The notes under the pieces are model-generated. The model did no database searches. It was given only the letters and a program-made list of their open reading frames with translations, and was not told the origin of the DNA. The position numbers and the translations under genes were made by a program. A stretch of DNA of 64,000 nucleotides, taken from the NCBI GenBank assembly GCA_041746135.1, contig JBGTHQ010000037.1, positions 62,001 to 126,000 on the forward strand, in the 5' to 3' direction. Positions within the stretch are counted from its first letter, which is position 1. Every line of letters begins with the position of its first letter. The stretch is from Alg239-R122 sp041746135 (lineage in GTDB: Bacteria > Pseudomonadota > Alphaproteobacteria > Sphingomonadales > Sphingomonadaceae). Positions 52,205-63,438 of the stretch are shown here, in pieces.

Positions 52205-53800
52205 ATGGCGAACTATGATATTATCGTAATTGGTGGCGGTAGCGCGGGCAGCGCCGTTGCCGGGCGCCTCAGCGAAGACCCCAAACTGAAAGTCTGTTTG
52301 CTCGAAGCAGGTGGGCGCAACGACAGCTGGATAATCAAGACGCCGGGCATGATGCCGTTTATCCGCAACGCTTCCAATTACAAATATGATACCATCCCAC
52401 AAAAAGGTCTGAACGGACGCACAGGATATCAACCGCGTGGGCGCGGTCTGGGCGGATCGTCGGCGATCAATGCAATGGTCTATATCCGCGGGTGCCAATG
52501 GGACTACGACAATTGGGCCGCGCTCGGCGCGACGGGTTGGTCCTATGAAGATGTGTTGCCCTATTTTCGCAAATCCGAGCACAACGAGCGCGGCGGCAAT
52601 CTTTATCACGGCGATGCAGGGCCGCTGCATGTCAGCGACCAGAAATGGCCCAATCGCGGCAGCGAGGCCTTTGTCGAAGCCGCCGCCGGGTTGCAACTCG
52701 CCCGGAATGATGATTTCAATGGCGCCAATCATGACGGGTTCGGCCTGTACCAAGTCACACAAAAGGACGGCGAACGCTGGAGCAGCGCGCGGGCCTATAT
52801 CGAACCCTATCGCAAGAGCAGGTCCAATCTCGATATCCGCACCGGCGCTCTGGTCGAAAAGATCTTGGTCGAGGGAAAACGCGCGGTCGGCGTGCGATTG
52901 AAAAAAAGCTTTGGCCGGCATGAGGAATTGCGCGCCAACAAAGCGGTGATCCTGTCGGCTGGCGCATTTAACAGCCCGCAGATATTGATGCTGTCTGGCA
53001 TCGGCCCCGGCGCGCATTTGCAGGAGAACGGAATTCTCGCCTTGCACGATGTGCCTCAAGTGGGCGAGAACCTGCAAGACCATATCGACTATGTGTCGAG
53101 CTTTGAGACAGGCTCGAAGGACTTTATCGGAGATTCGCTGGCCGGAACAGCGCGGATGGCCAAGGCGATGCTGCAACATCGGCTCAGGAAAACCGGCATG
53201 TTTACCACGCCTTATGCCGAGGCGGGCGGTTTCTGGCGCAGCGACCCGTCGCTGCCCGCCGCCGACATGCAGTACCATTTCGTCCCGGCGATGCTCGAGG
53301 ATCATGGTCGAAAAAAAGTAAAAGGCCACGGCTTTAGCTGCCATGCCTGCGTTCTTCGCCCCGAAAGCCGTGGCAGCGTCGGGCTGAACAGCGCAGATCC
53401 CGCCGCGCCGCCCCGGATCGACCCCAATTTCCTCGACGACGACCGCGATATCGCCATATTGCGCGCTGGAGTCCGCCAGATGTACCGGATTTTCGGTACG
53501 CCGCCCCTGTCCGATTATGCAGGCCGAGACAATCATTCTATCGATCTGGAGGACGATGATGCGCTAAACGATCTGATCCGCAACCGTGCCGACACCGTTT
53601 ATCATCCGGTCGGCACCTGCCGGATGGGCAACGATGCCGCCAGTGTGGTCGATCCCGAACTGCGCCTGCGCGGGCTGGAGGGGCTTTATGTCGCCGATGC
53701 CAGCGTGATGCCCAAGATTGTCAGTGGCAATACCAATGCACCGAGCATTATGATCGGCGAACGCTGTGCCAATTTCGTGAAGGCACATTTGCGTACCTGA
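52205..53800 (+). CDS. GMC-family FAD oxidoreductase (alcohol/choline dehydrogenase-like)
   Basis: 531-aa flavoenzyme of the glucose-methanol-choline family. The FAD-binding N-terminus is IVIGGGSAGSAVAGRLSED (about residues 6-24), the second GMC signature contains GAFNSPQILMLSGIGP (about 258-273), and the C-terminal catalytic region is YHPVGTCRMG (His about 466) with the later NTNAPSIMIGERCANF. Substrates of relatives include choline, aliphatic alcohols and polyethylene glycols; which applies is unknown. It follows the hydroxylase gene by 63 bases. Confidence 0.88.
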   Translation: MANYDIIVIGGGSAGSAVAGRLSEDPKLKVCLLEAGGRNDSWIIKTPGMMPFIRNASNYKYDTIPQKGLNGRTGYQPRGRGLGGSSAINAMVYIRGCQWDYDNWAALGATGWSYEDVLPYFRKSEHNERGGNLYHGDAGPLHVSDQKWPNRGSEAFVEAAAGLQLARNDDFNGANHDGFGLYQVTQKDGERWSSARAYIEPYRKSRSNLDIRTGALVEKILVEGKRAVGVRLKKSFGRHEELRANKAVILSAGAFNSPQILMLSGIGPGAHLQENGILALHDVPQVGENLQDHIDYVSSFETGSKDFIGDSLAGTARMAKAMLQHRLRKTGMFTTPYAEAGGFWRSDPSLPAADMQYHFVPAMLEDHGRKKVKGHGFSCHACVLRPESRGSVGLNSADPAAPPRIDPNFLDDDRDIAILRAGVRQMYRIFGTPPLSDYAGRDNHSIDLEDDDALNDLIRNRADTVYHPVGTCRMGNDAASVVDPELRLRGLEGLYVADASVMPKIVSGNTNAPSIMIGERCANFVKAHLRT

Positions 53801-53927
53801 CAGCACCTGCTGATACAATTTTATTGTCTCAGGACACCGGTCGCAACACTGGCATTTACTATCAAAGATGATAGATGTTAATTTTTACATCCGTGGAATT
53901 GATATTTATCTGAGGGATACAGCATTT

Positions 53928-55343
53928 ATGGCCAGCATTTTTGATACAAACCGCAATTGCTGGCGCGTGGAAAAGGCGACAAGGGCCAGCGTCCTGATCG
54001 ACGCGGAAAACTATTTCCGCAACGTGCGCAAGGCGATGGCCCGGGCGAAAAGCCGGATCGTGCTGGTCGGCTGGGATTTCGACACGCGTATCAAAATGTA
54101 CGACACGCAGGAAGAATGTCAGGGCCCCGTCGAAATCGGCGATTATCTCGACTGGTTGCTGAAACGCAATCCCGACTTGCGTATCTACATATTGCGCTGG
54201 GACACAGGTGCAATAAAATCGCTTTTTCGCGGCCGCATGATTTTCAAGATGCTGAAATGGTTCATACACCGCCGGATTCACCTCAAACTCGACGGCCAGC
54301 ATCCCGTGGGTGCGGCTCAGCACCAGAAAGTCGTGGCGATCGACAATGACACCGCTTTTTGTGGCGGGATCGACATTACCGACGATCGCTGGGACACGCG
54401 CGCGCACAGCGATACCGAGGGAAAACGATGCCAACCCAATGGCAAGGATGGCGGACCGTGGCATGACGCCACGATGATCATGCAAGGTCCCATTGCCCGT
54501 GCACTTGCGGAATTTGCCGAGACCCGCTGGGACCACGCCGGTGGAAAGCGCATGGTGTCAATAGACGTGGCGTCCGAGTGCTGGCCGGAAGGCCTGGACC
54601 CCGATTTTCGCGATGTCGATATGGCCATTGCCCGAACCCAGCCGAAAATGGAGGGCGAGAAGGAAATACGCGAGATCGAAAAGCTCTATCTCGACATGAT
54701 CGCCAGTGCGAAAAAATATATTTACTGCGAAAGCCAGTATTTCGCTTCGCGCAAGGTCGCTGCGGCCATTGCCAAGCGATTGGACGAACCCGGTGGCCCG
54801 GAGGTCGTCATCGTCAATCCGATCCGGTCCGAAGGCTGGCTGGAACCCATAGTGATGGATTCGGTTCGCGCAGGGCTGGTGAAATCGCTTAAAGAGCGGG
54901 ATACGCACAACCGTTTTCACCTGTTTCATTCGATCAATGAAGCCGGCAGCGAAATCTATATTCATGCCAAGATTCTGATCATAGACGACCGGATGCTGCG
55001 CATTGGTTCGTCCAATCTCAACAACCGGTCAATGGGTTTCGACACCGAATGCGACGTCGTGATCGATGCTGGCGAAAGCGGGGCTGCTTCGGTACAGGCG
55101 CAAATCACGCATATACGCAACGACCTGCTGGCTGAGCACCTGGGCTGCACCATCGAGGATATTGCCGCCAAATTTGCGCGCACAGGCTCATTGATCGAGA
55201 CTATCCAGCTGTCTGCGGGAACTGGCTGCACGCTGCGCGACTACCAGTATCCCGATCTGAACAGCGCAGAGCAATGGCTGTCCGACCACGATCTGCTCGA
55301 TCCCGACAGCAGCGACGACAATTTCGCCAAATCCACATTATAA
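53928..55343 (+). CDS. Phospholipase D family protein with two HKD motifs
   Basis: 471-aa PLD-superfamily enzyme. The HxKxxxxD motifs are HQKVVAID (about residue 134) and HAKILIID (about 345), each followed by the GG/GS-containing stretch (CGGIDITDDRW, IGSSNLNNRS). The start at 53928 has GAGGGATA upstream; the frame continues earlier without a ribosome site. Family members include phospholipases D and cardiolipin synthases; there is no N-terminal membrane segment, so a soluble or peripheral enzyme is likely. It ends next to the amtB terminator, tail to tail. Confidence 0.88.
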   Translation: MASIFDTNRNCWRVEKATRASVLIDAENYFRNVRKAMARAKSRIVLVGWDFDTRIKMYDTQEECQGPVEIGDYLDWLLKRNPDLRIYILRWDTGAIKSLFRGRMIFKMLKWFIHRRIHLKLDGQHPVGAAQHQKVVAIDNDTAFCGGIDITDDRWDTRAHSDTEGKRCQPNGKDGGPWHDATMIMQGPIARALAEFAETRWDHAGGKRMVSIDVASECWPEGLDPDFRDVDMAIARTQPKMEGEKEIREIEKLYLDMIASAKKYIYCESQYFASRKVAAAIAKRLDEPGGPEVVIVNPIRSEGWLEPIVMDSVRAGLVKSLKERDTHNRFHLFHSINEAGSEIYIHAKILIIDDRMLRIGSSNLNNRSMGFDTECDVVIDAGESGAASVQAQITHIRNDLLAEHLGCTIEDIAAKFARTGSLIETIQLSAGTGCTLRDYQYPDLNSAEQWLSDHDLLDPDSSDDNFAKSTL

Positions 55344-55371
55344 AAAAAGCCGGAGCATTGCTGCCCCGGCT
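55342..55371 (-). terminator. Rho-independent terminator of glnK-amtB
   Basis: Read on the minus strand, AGCCGGGGCAGCAATGCTCC continues with GGCT and then a run of seven T. The stem is AGCCGG/CCGGCT plus GCA/TGC around a short loop. It lies 70 bases beyond the amtB stop and abuts the PLD stop codon on the other strand. Confidence 0.85.
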
Positions 55372-55440
55372 ATAAAGTTGTGTGTTCGCAGGAGGAACCG
55401 GTGTGGGAGCGACGGTTTCTTCGTCCGTCTCTCCGATTCG

Positions 55441-56769
55441 TTAGTAGTTATAGGCACGCTCGCCATGTTCGCCGAGATCAAGGCCTTCGCGTTCGACTTC
55501 TTCGCTGACGCGCAAGCCGACCGTAATCTTGGCGACGCCGAAGGCGATCAGTGAACCGACCGCACACCAACCAATAGCTATGGCAACGGCTGTCAGCTGT
55601 GTACCGAGTTGTCCCACCAGATCGTAATCCTCGCCGGCGGGACCGCCCAGTGCGGGCAGCATCGTCACCGCCGTGAGGATGGATCCGATGATACCCGCCA
55701 CGCCGTGAATGCCGAACACGTCGAGCGAATCGTCGAAACCCAGTTTGGTTTTTAATTTCATCACGAAATAACACGCAATCGGTGCGGCGATGGCGCCCAG
55801 CAATATCGCGCCAAATGGTCCGCTATTGCCCGCTGCCGGCGTAATCGCGACCAGGCCTGCAATCGCGCCCGAACATGCCCCCAGCAAGGAGCCCTTATGG
55901 CCCAGTGCCCGCTCCGTCAGCATCCAGAACAGTACGCCCGATGCCGTCGCCAGAAACGTGTTGATCAGCGCAAGTCCGGCGCTGCCGTTCGCTTCCAACG
56001 CGGAACCCGCGTTGAATCCGAACCAGCCGACCCATAACAGACCCGTTCCGATCAGCGTCATGGTCAGCGAATGTGGAGCCATAATCTCCTTTTGGTACCC
56101 GCTCCGTTTGCCGAGCAGCAAACACCCTACCAGCGCGGCAATACCGGCATTAATATGTACCACCGTTCCACCGGCAAAATCGAGCGCGCCCATGTCGAAT
56201 ATCAGACCGCCCTCTGCCCACACCATATGTGCGATCGGAAAATATACGATTGTCAGCCAAACGGCTGCAAACACCATCAGCGCGGAGAATTTGAAGCGCT
56301 CGACCAGACTGCCGACGATGAGCGATACGGTGATGGCTGCAAATGTCATCTGAAAGGCGATAAAGACGAACTCGGGAATGACCACGCCATCGGTAAATGT
56401 AACCGCGGTCGAATCGGCACTGGTCTGCGCCAGGAAATAATTGCCCCAGCTGATAAACGCGTTACCCTCTGGCCCAAAGGCGGTGCTGTAACCGTACATA
56501 ACCCAGATAATCATAGCCAGCGAGGCCACGGCCAGAATTTGCGTCAATACGGACAGCATGTTTTTCGTGCGAACGAGTCCGCCATAAAACAGCGCCAGCC
56601 CGGGCACAATCATGGCCATGACCAAGATGGTTGCCGTCATCATCCAGGCGGTATCGCCCTTATCCGCGACCGGCGCGGCCGTTGCCACGGCTTCCTGCGC
56701 CCAAGCGGGGCTTGCAGTTAGCAGTAATGCCATGATCGCACCGCCCGTCATTCCCAATGTCTTCACCAT
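55441..56769 (-). CDS. amtB: Ammonium transporter
   Basis: 442-aa Amt-family channel. A signal-peptide-like N-terminus (about 1-24, ending PAWAQ) is followed by eleven helices. The pore histidines are in HINAGIAALVG and HGVAGIIGSIL, and the Amt signature with DMGALDFAGGTVVH is present. The start at 56769 has AAAGGAT as ribosome site. It lies 37 bases after glnK and shares its transcript; GlnK blocks AmtB when nitrogen is plentiful. Confidence 0.95.
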   Translation of the reverse strand: MVKTLGMTGGAIMALLLTASPAWAQEAVATAAPVADKGDTAWMMTATILVMAMIVPGLALFYGGLVRTKNMLSVLTQILAVASLAMIIWVMYGYSTAFGPEGNAFISWGNYFLAQTSADSTAVTFTDGVVIPEFVFIAFQMTFAAITVSLIVGSLVERFKFSALMVFAAVWLTIVYFPIAHMVWAEGGLIFDMGALDFAGGTVVHINAGIAALVGCLLLGKRSGYQKEIMAPHSLTMTLIGTGLLWVGWFGFNAGSALEANGSAGLALINTFLATASGVLFWMLTERALGHKGSLLGACSGAIAGLVAITPAAGNSGPFGAILLGAIAAPIACYFVMKLKTKLGFDDSLDVFGIHGVAGIIGSILTAVTMLPALGGPAGEDYDLVGQLGTQLTAVAIAIGWCAVGSLIAFGVAKITVGLRVSEEVEREGLDLGEHGERAYNY

Positions 56770-56806
56770 ATCCTTTTGTCCCTTTTTATTCTTATATCTG
56801 GCGCGC

Positions 56807-57145
56807 TTACAGCGCGGTATCGCCATTTTCGCCCGTGCGGATGCGTGTCGCCGCGCCCAGGTCGAGCATGAAAATCTTGCCATCCCCGATCGAACCGCTT
56901 TGTGCCGTCGCTTCGATGCTTTCGATTACTTGCGGTGCCATTTCGTCGCTCGTAGCGATCTCGATTTTTACTTTAGGAACCATGTTCGTGGTATATTCCG
57001 CACCGCGATACGTCTCGGTCTGGCCTTTTTGCCGTCCAAAACCCTTGACTTCCGATATGGTCATTCCCGCGACACCGATGGCGGTGAGCGCCTCGCGTAC
57101 TTCGTCCAATTTGAACGGTTTGATGATCGCGATGATATATTTCAT
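56807..57145 (-). CDS. glnK: Nitrogen regulatory PII protein
   Basis: 112-aa PII signal protein that senses ATP/ADP and 2-oxoglutarate and controls AmtB. It begins MKYIIAIIKPFKLDEVREAL, and the T loop carries Tyr51 in RGAEYTTN, the residue uridylylated by GlnD (encoded at 35255). The C-terminal GDGKIFMLDL region is intact. GGGGCC precedes the ATG by a few bases; the longer upstream frame lacks PII similarity. A sigma-54-type promoter sits 54 bases upstream (57199-57213). Confidence 0.96.
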   Translation of the reverse strand: MKYIIAIIKPFKLDEVREALTAIGVAGMTISEVKGFGRQKGQTETYRGAEYTTNMVPKVKIEIATSDEMAPQVIESIEATAQSGSIGDGKIFMLDLGAATRIRTGENGDTAL

Positions 57146-57198
57146 TTTGGCCCCTTCAAATAATTCGACCCGCACACGTGCAGATACGAATATTACAA

Positions 57199-57213
57199 GC
57201 AAGAGCTGTGCCA
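57199..57213 (-). promoter_or_regulatory. Sigma-54 (-24/-12) promoter of glnK-amtB
   Basis: Minus strand TGGCAC, 5 bases (AGCTC), TTGC: a full match to the -24/-12 consensus TGGCAC-N5-TTGC. It would start transcription near 57187, about 40 bases before the glnK ATG, an ordinary leader. The rpoN gene is in this window. I did not find a clear NtrC-binding pair upstream, though TGCA-rich sequence is present at 57255-57310. Confidence 0.8.
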
Positions 57214-57314
57214 TATTCTAAAGAAACTGATTTAAGGAAATATTTTGAAATAAACATGCATGTGCAGCACGGAACTGCCTTTAATTTAGGCAATATATTG
57301 CATCTGCACACATG

Positions 57315-58142
57315 TTATGCAGGTTTTTGCTGCATCGCAGCAATAGCGGCTATGATATCCGGCAGGGCTTTGCGAGTTTCCGCGCAGCCGATCTCGATCA
57401 ATTCCTCTGCGCGGGTAAAATTCTGGATATCGATATGTCCGACAGGCAGGTTGAGCAAAATTTCGGGAGGATCGAGTGCAATTGCATAGGCGGCGAGATT
57501 GGCAAGCGAAAGGCCGACCGATGCCTTGATCACCGATATGCTGCCGGGCAGGGGGCCATCTGCTTTTGCGATACCCGCGCCGCGCGCGCGGTTCAGATAA
57601 TCGTTCTGCAAGCTGATCGCCACACACGGCACATTCGGCGCAAGTTTCTTCGCTGGCGTCACCGGTACCGGTATGGCCGCGCCCCCATCGACGAGCAGTT
57701 TGTCGCCAATCTGTACAGGCTTGAATACACCGGGAAGCGACATAGAAGCGCGTACAGCCGCCACGAGAGGCCCCTCATCCAATATGACGGTATCTCCGGT
57801 TATCAGATCGGCGGCGATCACGGACACCGGTATATGAAGATCGGCAAAGGTCATCTCGCCCAGATGTTTGGTCAATTCGCTCTCGACGATCCTGCCGCCA
57901 AAGAATGCGCCTCTGCTGATCGTGGGGTCGATGAACTTGATCATCATGCGCACATTGGTAGAGAGCGCAATTTCCTCCAATTGGCGGAGTTTGTCGGCCG
58001 CAAAACAGGCCGCGACAATCGCCCCGATCGAGGTACCCGATACGGCGGCAATCTCTATATTTGCGTCTTGCAGAGTTTTGATCACACCGATATGCGCCCA
58101 GCCGAGGCCGGCCCCGCCGCCCAGTGCCAGCGTGATTTTCAT
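57315..58142 (-). CDS. Patatin-like phospholipase (RssA-type)
   Basis: 275-aa serine hydrolase with the catalytic dyad pattern of patatins: glycine-rich oxyanion loop GGGAGLGWAHIG at about residues 8-19, GTSIG nucleophile elbow at about 41-45 (Ser43), and the Asp of VDGG at about 151-154. RssA-type proteins of proteobacteria are small and of mostly unknown substrate. I start at the ATG 58142 (MKITLALGGG); the longer open frame crosses the DUF2007 gene. It follows that gene by 13 bases. Confidence 0.88.
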   Translation of the reverse strand: MKITLALGGGAGLGWAHIGVIKTLQDANIEIAAVSGTSIGAIVAACFAADKLRQLEEIALSTNVRMMIKFIDPTISRGAFFGGRIVESELTKHLGEMTFADLHIPVSVIAADLITGDTVILDEGPLVAAVRASMSLPGVFKPVQIGDKLLVDGGAAIPVPVTPAKKLAPNVPCVAISLQNDYLNRARGAGIAKADGPLPGSISVIKASVGLSLANLAAYAIALDPPEILLNLPVGHIDIQNFTRAEELIEIGCAETRKALPDIIAAIAAMQQKPA

Positions 58143-58155
58143 GATCGCGGCATTT

Positions 58156-58368
58156 TCACAGCGACACATCCTCGGCCAGTATCGCCCGTGCGTCGGCCAA
58201 ATCTTCGTCCAGCACCATGATTCGCGCGGGAAACATGATACCCAATCCTTCGACGATATTAACGCCCGTATCAAAAATAACGCAATGCACGCCCGCCGAT
58301 TCCAGCCTTCCCTTGACGATATGGGCTTCCGCACCGCTCGAATATTTGGCAAGTTCGACCAGCGCCAC
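58156..58368 (-). CDS. DUF2007 family small protein
   Basis: 70-aa protein of the DUF2007 (putative signal-transducing) family: a short beta-alpha-beta-beta fold with AEAHIVKGRLESAGV and a following strand pair. No signal peptide. It begins with GTG at 58368, whose first base is shared with the stop of the PNPOx-like gene (TAGTG). Function is unknown for the family; the patatin gene follows it. Confidence 0.8.
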   Translation of the reverse strand: MALVELAKYSSGAEAHIVKGRLESAGVHCVIFDTGVNIVEGLGIMFPARIMVLDEDLADARAILAEDVSL

Positions 58369-58928
58369 TATTCTACGGGTCCAAAATAGCTATTTGTGGG
58401 CCGGGTTGGCAGACCGTCAATGCTTTTAGTACGTCCCTGCATCTTTTCGATCCAGCCGCGCGGATCGGAATTAGCATGGGCTTTCAGCAAGGTTGTGCGT
58501 TCGCTTTTCAGCTCCATAAAAGGTACGCCCCAGCCGCAACTGGTCTGAACGCTCTCGACCTGTATGTCGAAAATCTGGCGAGTACCGGTCAATACATAGA
58601 AATGCGCGGAGAGTTTTTCCCAGCCCATATCCTGTGGAAGAACGGGCGCCGCACGGCCATAGATGCGCAAAATTAATGCCGGGCGATCAAAATTGCAGAA
58701 CATGATGGTGATACGTCCGTCGGCAACGGCATGCGCATGGGTCTCGTTGCCCGATCCGCCAAGGTCGAGATAAGCGACCCGGTCCGGCGCCAGGATACGA
58801 AAGGCGTCATAACCCTTGGGGCTGAGATTGATACGCGAACCATCCGCCGCCGTCGCCACGAAAAATACCGGTTGTTGCGCGATGAATTCGCGGTGCCTGT
58901 CGGTCAGCGTCTCGAAAAAATCGGCCAT
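58368..58928 (-). CDS. Pyridoxamine 5'-phosphate oxidase family FMN-binding protein
   Basis: 186-aa split-barrel flavin-binding protein of the PNPOx-like group, similar to general-stress and heme- or flavin-reductase-type relatives, not to true PdxH (the characteristic PdxH C-terminal motif is missing). Residues FVATAADGSRINLSPKGYDAF (about 23-43) and the later FYVLTGTRQIFDI fit. It opens a three-gene run with DUF2007 and the patatin, with a one-base overlap to the former. Confidence 0.8.
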   Translation of the reverse strand: MADFFETLTDRHREFIAQQPVFFVATAADGSRINLSPKGYDAFRILAPDRVAYLDLGGSGNETHAHAVADGRITIMFCNFDRPALILRIYGRAAPVLPQDMGWEKLSAHFYVLTGTRQIFDIQVESVQTSCGWGVPFMELKSERTTLLKAHANSDPRGWIEKMQGRTKSIDGLPTRPTNSYFGPVE

Positions 58929-58948
58929 CGGCTGAGCATAGCTTCATT

Positions 58949-59010
58949 CGTATTCCTACGAAAGCAGGAATCTCGTGCAGCAAAGTGAGGGCCTCTTAAA
59001 GATTCCTGCC
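58949..59010. repeat. REP-like palindromic repeat, copy 2
   Basis: CGTATTCCTACGAAAGCAGG with following AATCTCGTGCAG is about 80% identical to copy 1 (11110-11141). A second half (AGATTCCTGCCTGC) starts at about 58999 and is degenerate. It is in the gap upstream of the PNPOx-like gene. The same family may include GTCATTCCGGCGATGCCGG at about 62325. Confidence 0.5.
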
Positions 59011-59095
59011 TGCTCATAAGTACGCCTGTTTAGTTATCCATATTGGCAGCTATTTGCCTAAATCATATTGCGCGGTCGCTATGACTTGAACTCTA

Positions 59096-59608
59096 TCAGT
59101 CCGGCCACGCGCCTTTGGCACGGCTTATGACTATCGACAGCGATTTTTCCTCTCGGCTTCGATATGTAGTCGAATTCATTCCGGATTTTGAAACAGTCTT
59201 TAATAACTCCCAGCGGCGTGCAAGGTCCGGGGATGAAAGTTCTGATTCAACAACTGGCTGCAAATCAGTGCTCCCGCCGCCTGTAATATGGCACATTGGA
59301 ATTTGATCAGATACCACAAGTATATAGCCCGCATTCATAGCTGAATTTATGCGCCAGTAATAATTGCCACGGCGCAAGTTTTTGGGCGGGAGATTGATAT
59401 CTTCAACTCTGTCAACAAGGCCCATTTTACCGCCAAGTCCGACTGCTGACAAAAAGGGTTCCGGGCCGTCAGTCCAGCTTGCCGGATTCAAAATCCACTC
59501 TTCACAGCCCCGTAAAGCTCCCGCAAAGCCATCTCCTAATTCCGACTGCGCCCGCGCCGGAACTGAAAAGGAAAGTGCCGCAAAGGCGAGTAAAATATAG
59601 AATCTCAT
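59096..59608 (-). CDS. Unknown secreted protein, 170 aa
   Basis: Not recognised. A signal peptide with cleavage near ARAQ (about residue 20) precedes a compact domain with two cysteines (Cys in RGCEEWILNP and MCHITGG). The phrase NLRRGNYYWRINSAMNAGYILVVSDQ is the most ordered part. No metal or catalytic motif stands out. It stands alone between the PNPOx gene and metH, on the same strand. Confidence 0.65.
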   Translation of the reverse strand: MRFYILLAFAALSFSVPARAQSELGDGFAGALRGCEEWILNPASWTDGPEPFLSAVGLGGKMGLVDRVEDINLPPKNLRRGNYYWRINSAMNAGYILVVSDQIPMCHITGGGSTDLQPVVESELSSPDLARRWELLKTVSKSGMNSTTYRSREEKSLSIVISRAKGAWPD

Positions 59609-59644
59609 AACTTTGTAACTATCCTAAATTACCGGAACATCAGG

Positions 59645-59671
59645 AAAAGCTTTGCCACTCAAAGGCTTTTT
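59645..59671 (-). terminator. Terminator-like hairpin after metH2
   Basis: Minus strand: AAAAAGCCTTTGAGTGGCAA then AGCTTTT. The stem AAGC-TTTG pairs with CAAA-GCTT around a short loop with one bulge, followed by T's, 22 bases past the metH2 stop. The symmetric A/T flanks suggest it could also stop plus-strand transcription. Confidence 0.6.
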
Positions 59672-59692
59672 CGCATTTATAGTTCGATACTG

Positions 59693-62311
<2,619 letters not shown>

Positions 62312-62376
62312 TTATGCTTTCCGTCATTCCGGCGATGCCGGAATCTTAAGGCTGTCTCAATGTCGCTTGTCTCGTC
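62312..62376. repeat. Palindrome-bearing gap between the two metH genes
   Basis: The 65-base gap holds GTCATTCCGGCGATGCCGG with AATC following (62325-62347), an ATTCCGGC-GAT-GCCGGAAT hairpin of 8 bp. It is of the REP type and may form an mRNA hairpin between the two co-transcribed genes. Confidence 0.55.
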
Positions 62377-63438
62377 TCACGCCGCCATGGTGAATGATTC
62401 AAGTCCGGCCAGACGTGTCTTGATATCCAGAGTGGGGATATGACGCGGAGACTGGCCCGCTACCAGTTTGGCCAAAGCGGCTATATGCTGCGGTGTAGAA
62501 CCGCAGCACCCGCCGACAATGTTGACAAGGCCATCATCCACCCACACACCCACTTGCCGTGCGGTATCCTCGGGCATCTCGTCATATTCGCCCAGATCAT
62601 TGGGCAAACCCGCATTGGGATAGGCCATGATCAGCGTGTCGGCAATCGGCGAGAGCGCTTTCAGGTGCGGACGCAGCAGATCCGCGCCGAACGAGCAGTT
62701 GAGGCCAATCGTCAACGGTTTGACATGACGAATCGCGCACCAGAATGCCTCCACCGTATGGCCGGACAGATTGCGGCCGGCCATATCGGTGATCGTCATG
62801 GAAATCATCAACGGTACATCGCGGCCCGCAGCATCTGCAGCTTCCTGCGCAGCCATAGCCGCCGATTTCGCATTGAGCGTATCGAAAATCGTTTCGATCA
62901 GAATGAGATCGGCACCCGCCGCAATCAATGCATCGCATTGTTCGCGATAGACCGCTTTCATCTCGTCGAACCCCAGTTCACGATAGCCCGGATCATCGAC
63001 ATCGGGCGACAGCGAAAGCGTCTTGTTGGTCGGCCCGATCGCGCCCGCGACGTAACGCGGTCGCCCGTCGTTCGCTTCGGCCCTGTCACAGGCCGCGCGC
63101 GCGATTTTTACCGATGCCGTATTGAGTTCGCCCACCAGATGCTCGGCCTTGTAATCGGCCTGGCTGATGCGGGTCGAGCTGAAAGTATTGGTTTCGACAA
63201 TATCGCTGCCAGCCTCCAGATAGGCATAAGTGATCGCTTCCACCACATCGGGCCGGGTGAGCGAGAGCATGTCGTTATTGCCCTTTTGGTCCGCGACCAG
63301 ATCCAAATCGCCGCGATAGTCAGATTCCTGCAATTTATAGTTCTGTATCGCCGTGCCATAGGCACCGTCGATGAGCATAATGCGCCGGGCCGCTTCGGCG
63401 GTAATGGCTTCGCGTACATTTCGTACTGGCGCTTTCAT
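62377..63438 (-). CDS. Methionine synthase, homocysteine-binding part (MetH N-terminal gene)
   Basis: 353-aa homocysteine S-methyltransferase domain. The zinc cysteines are in GLNCSFGADLL (about residues 249-259) and GGCCGSTPQHI (about 318-328). The start ATG at 63438 overlaps the metF stop by four bases (ATGA). With the downstream gene it makes a complete MetH. Catalysis transfers the methyl from cobalamin to homocysteine to form methionine. Confidence 0.92.
   Translation of the reverse strand: MKAPVRNVREAITAEAARRIMLIDGAYGTAIQNYKLQESDYRGDLDLVADQKGNNDMLSLTRPDVVEAITYAYLEAGSDIVETNTFSSTRISQADYKAEHLVGELNTASVKIARAACDRAEANDGRPRYVAGAIGPTNKTLSLSPDVDDPGYRELGFDEMKAVYREQCDALIAAGADLILIETIFDTLNAKSAAMAAQEAADAAGRDVPLMISMTITDMAGRNLSGHTVEAFWCAIRHVKPLTIGLNCSFGADLLRPHLKALSPIADTLIMAYPNAGLPNDLGEYDEMPEDTARQVGVWVDDGLVNIVGGCCGSTPQHIAALAKLVAGQSPRHIPTLDIKTRLAGLESFTMAA

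Noticed and set aside
52181..53536. 451-codon minus-strand open frame opposite the GMC oxidoreductase
   Set aside because: The plus strand encodes all GMC signatures; the complement is a shadow.
57255..57310. Possible NtrC-binding sites upstream of the glnK sigma-54 promoter
   Set aside because: TGCA-rich words are present but no pair fits the known dyad with proper spacing.
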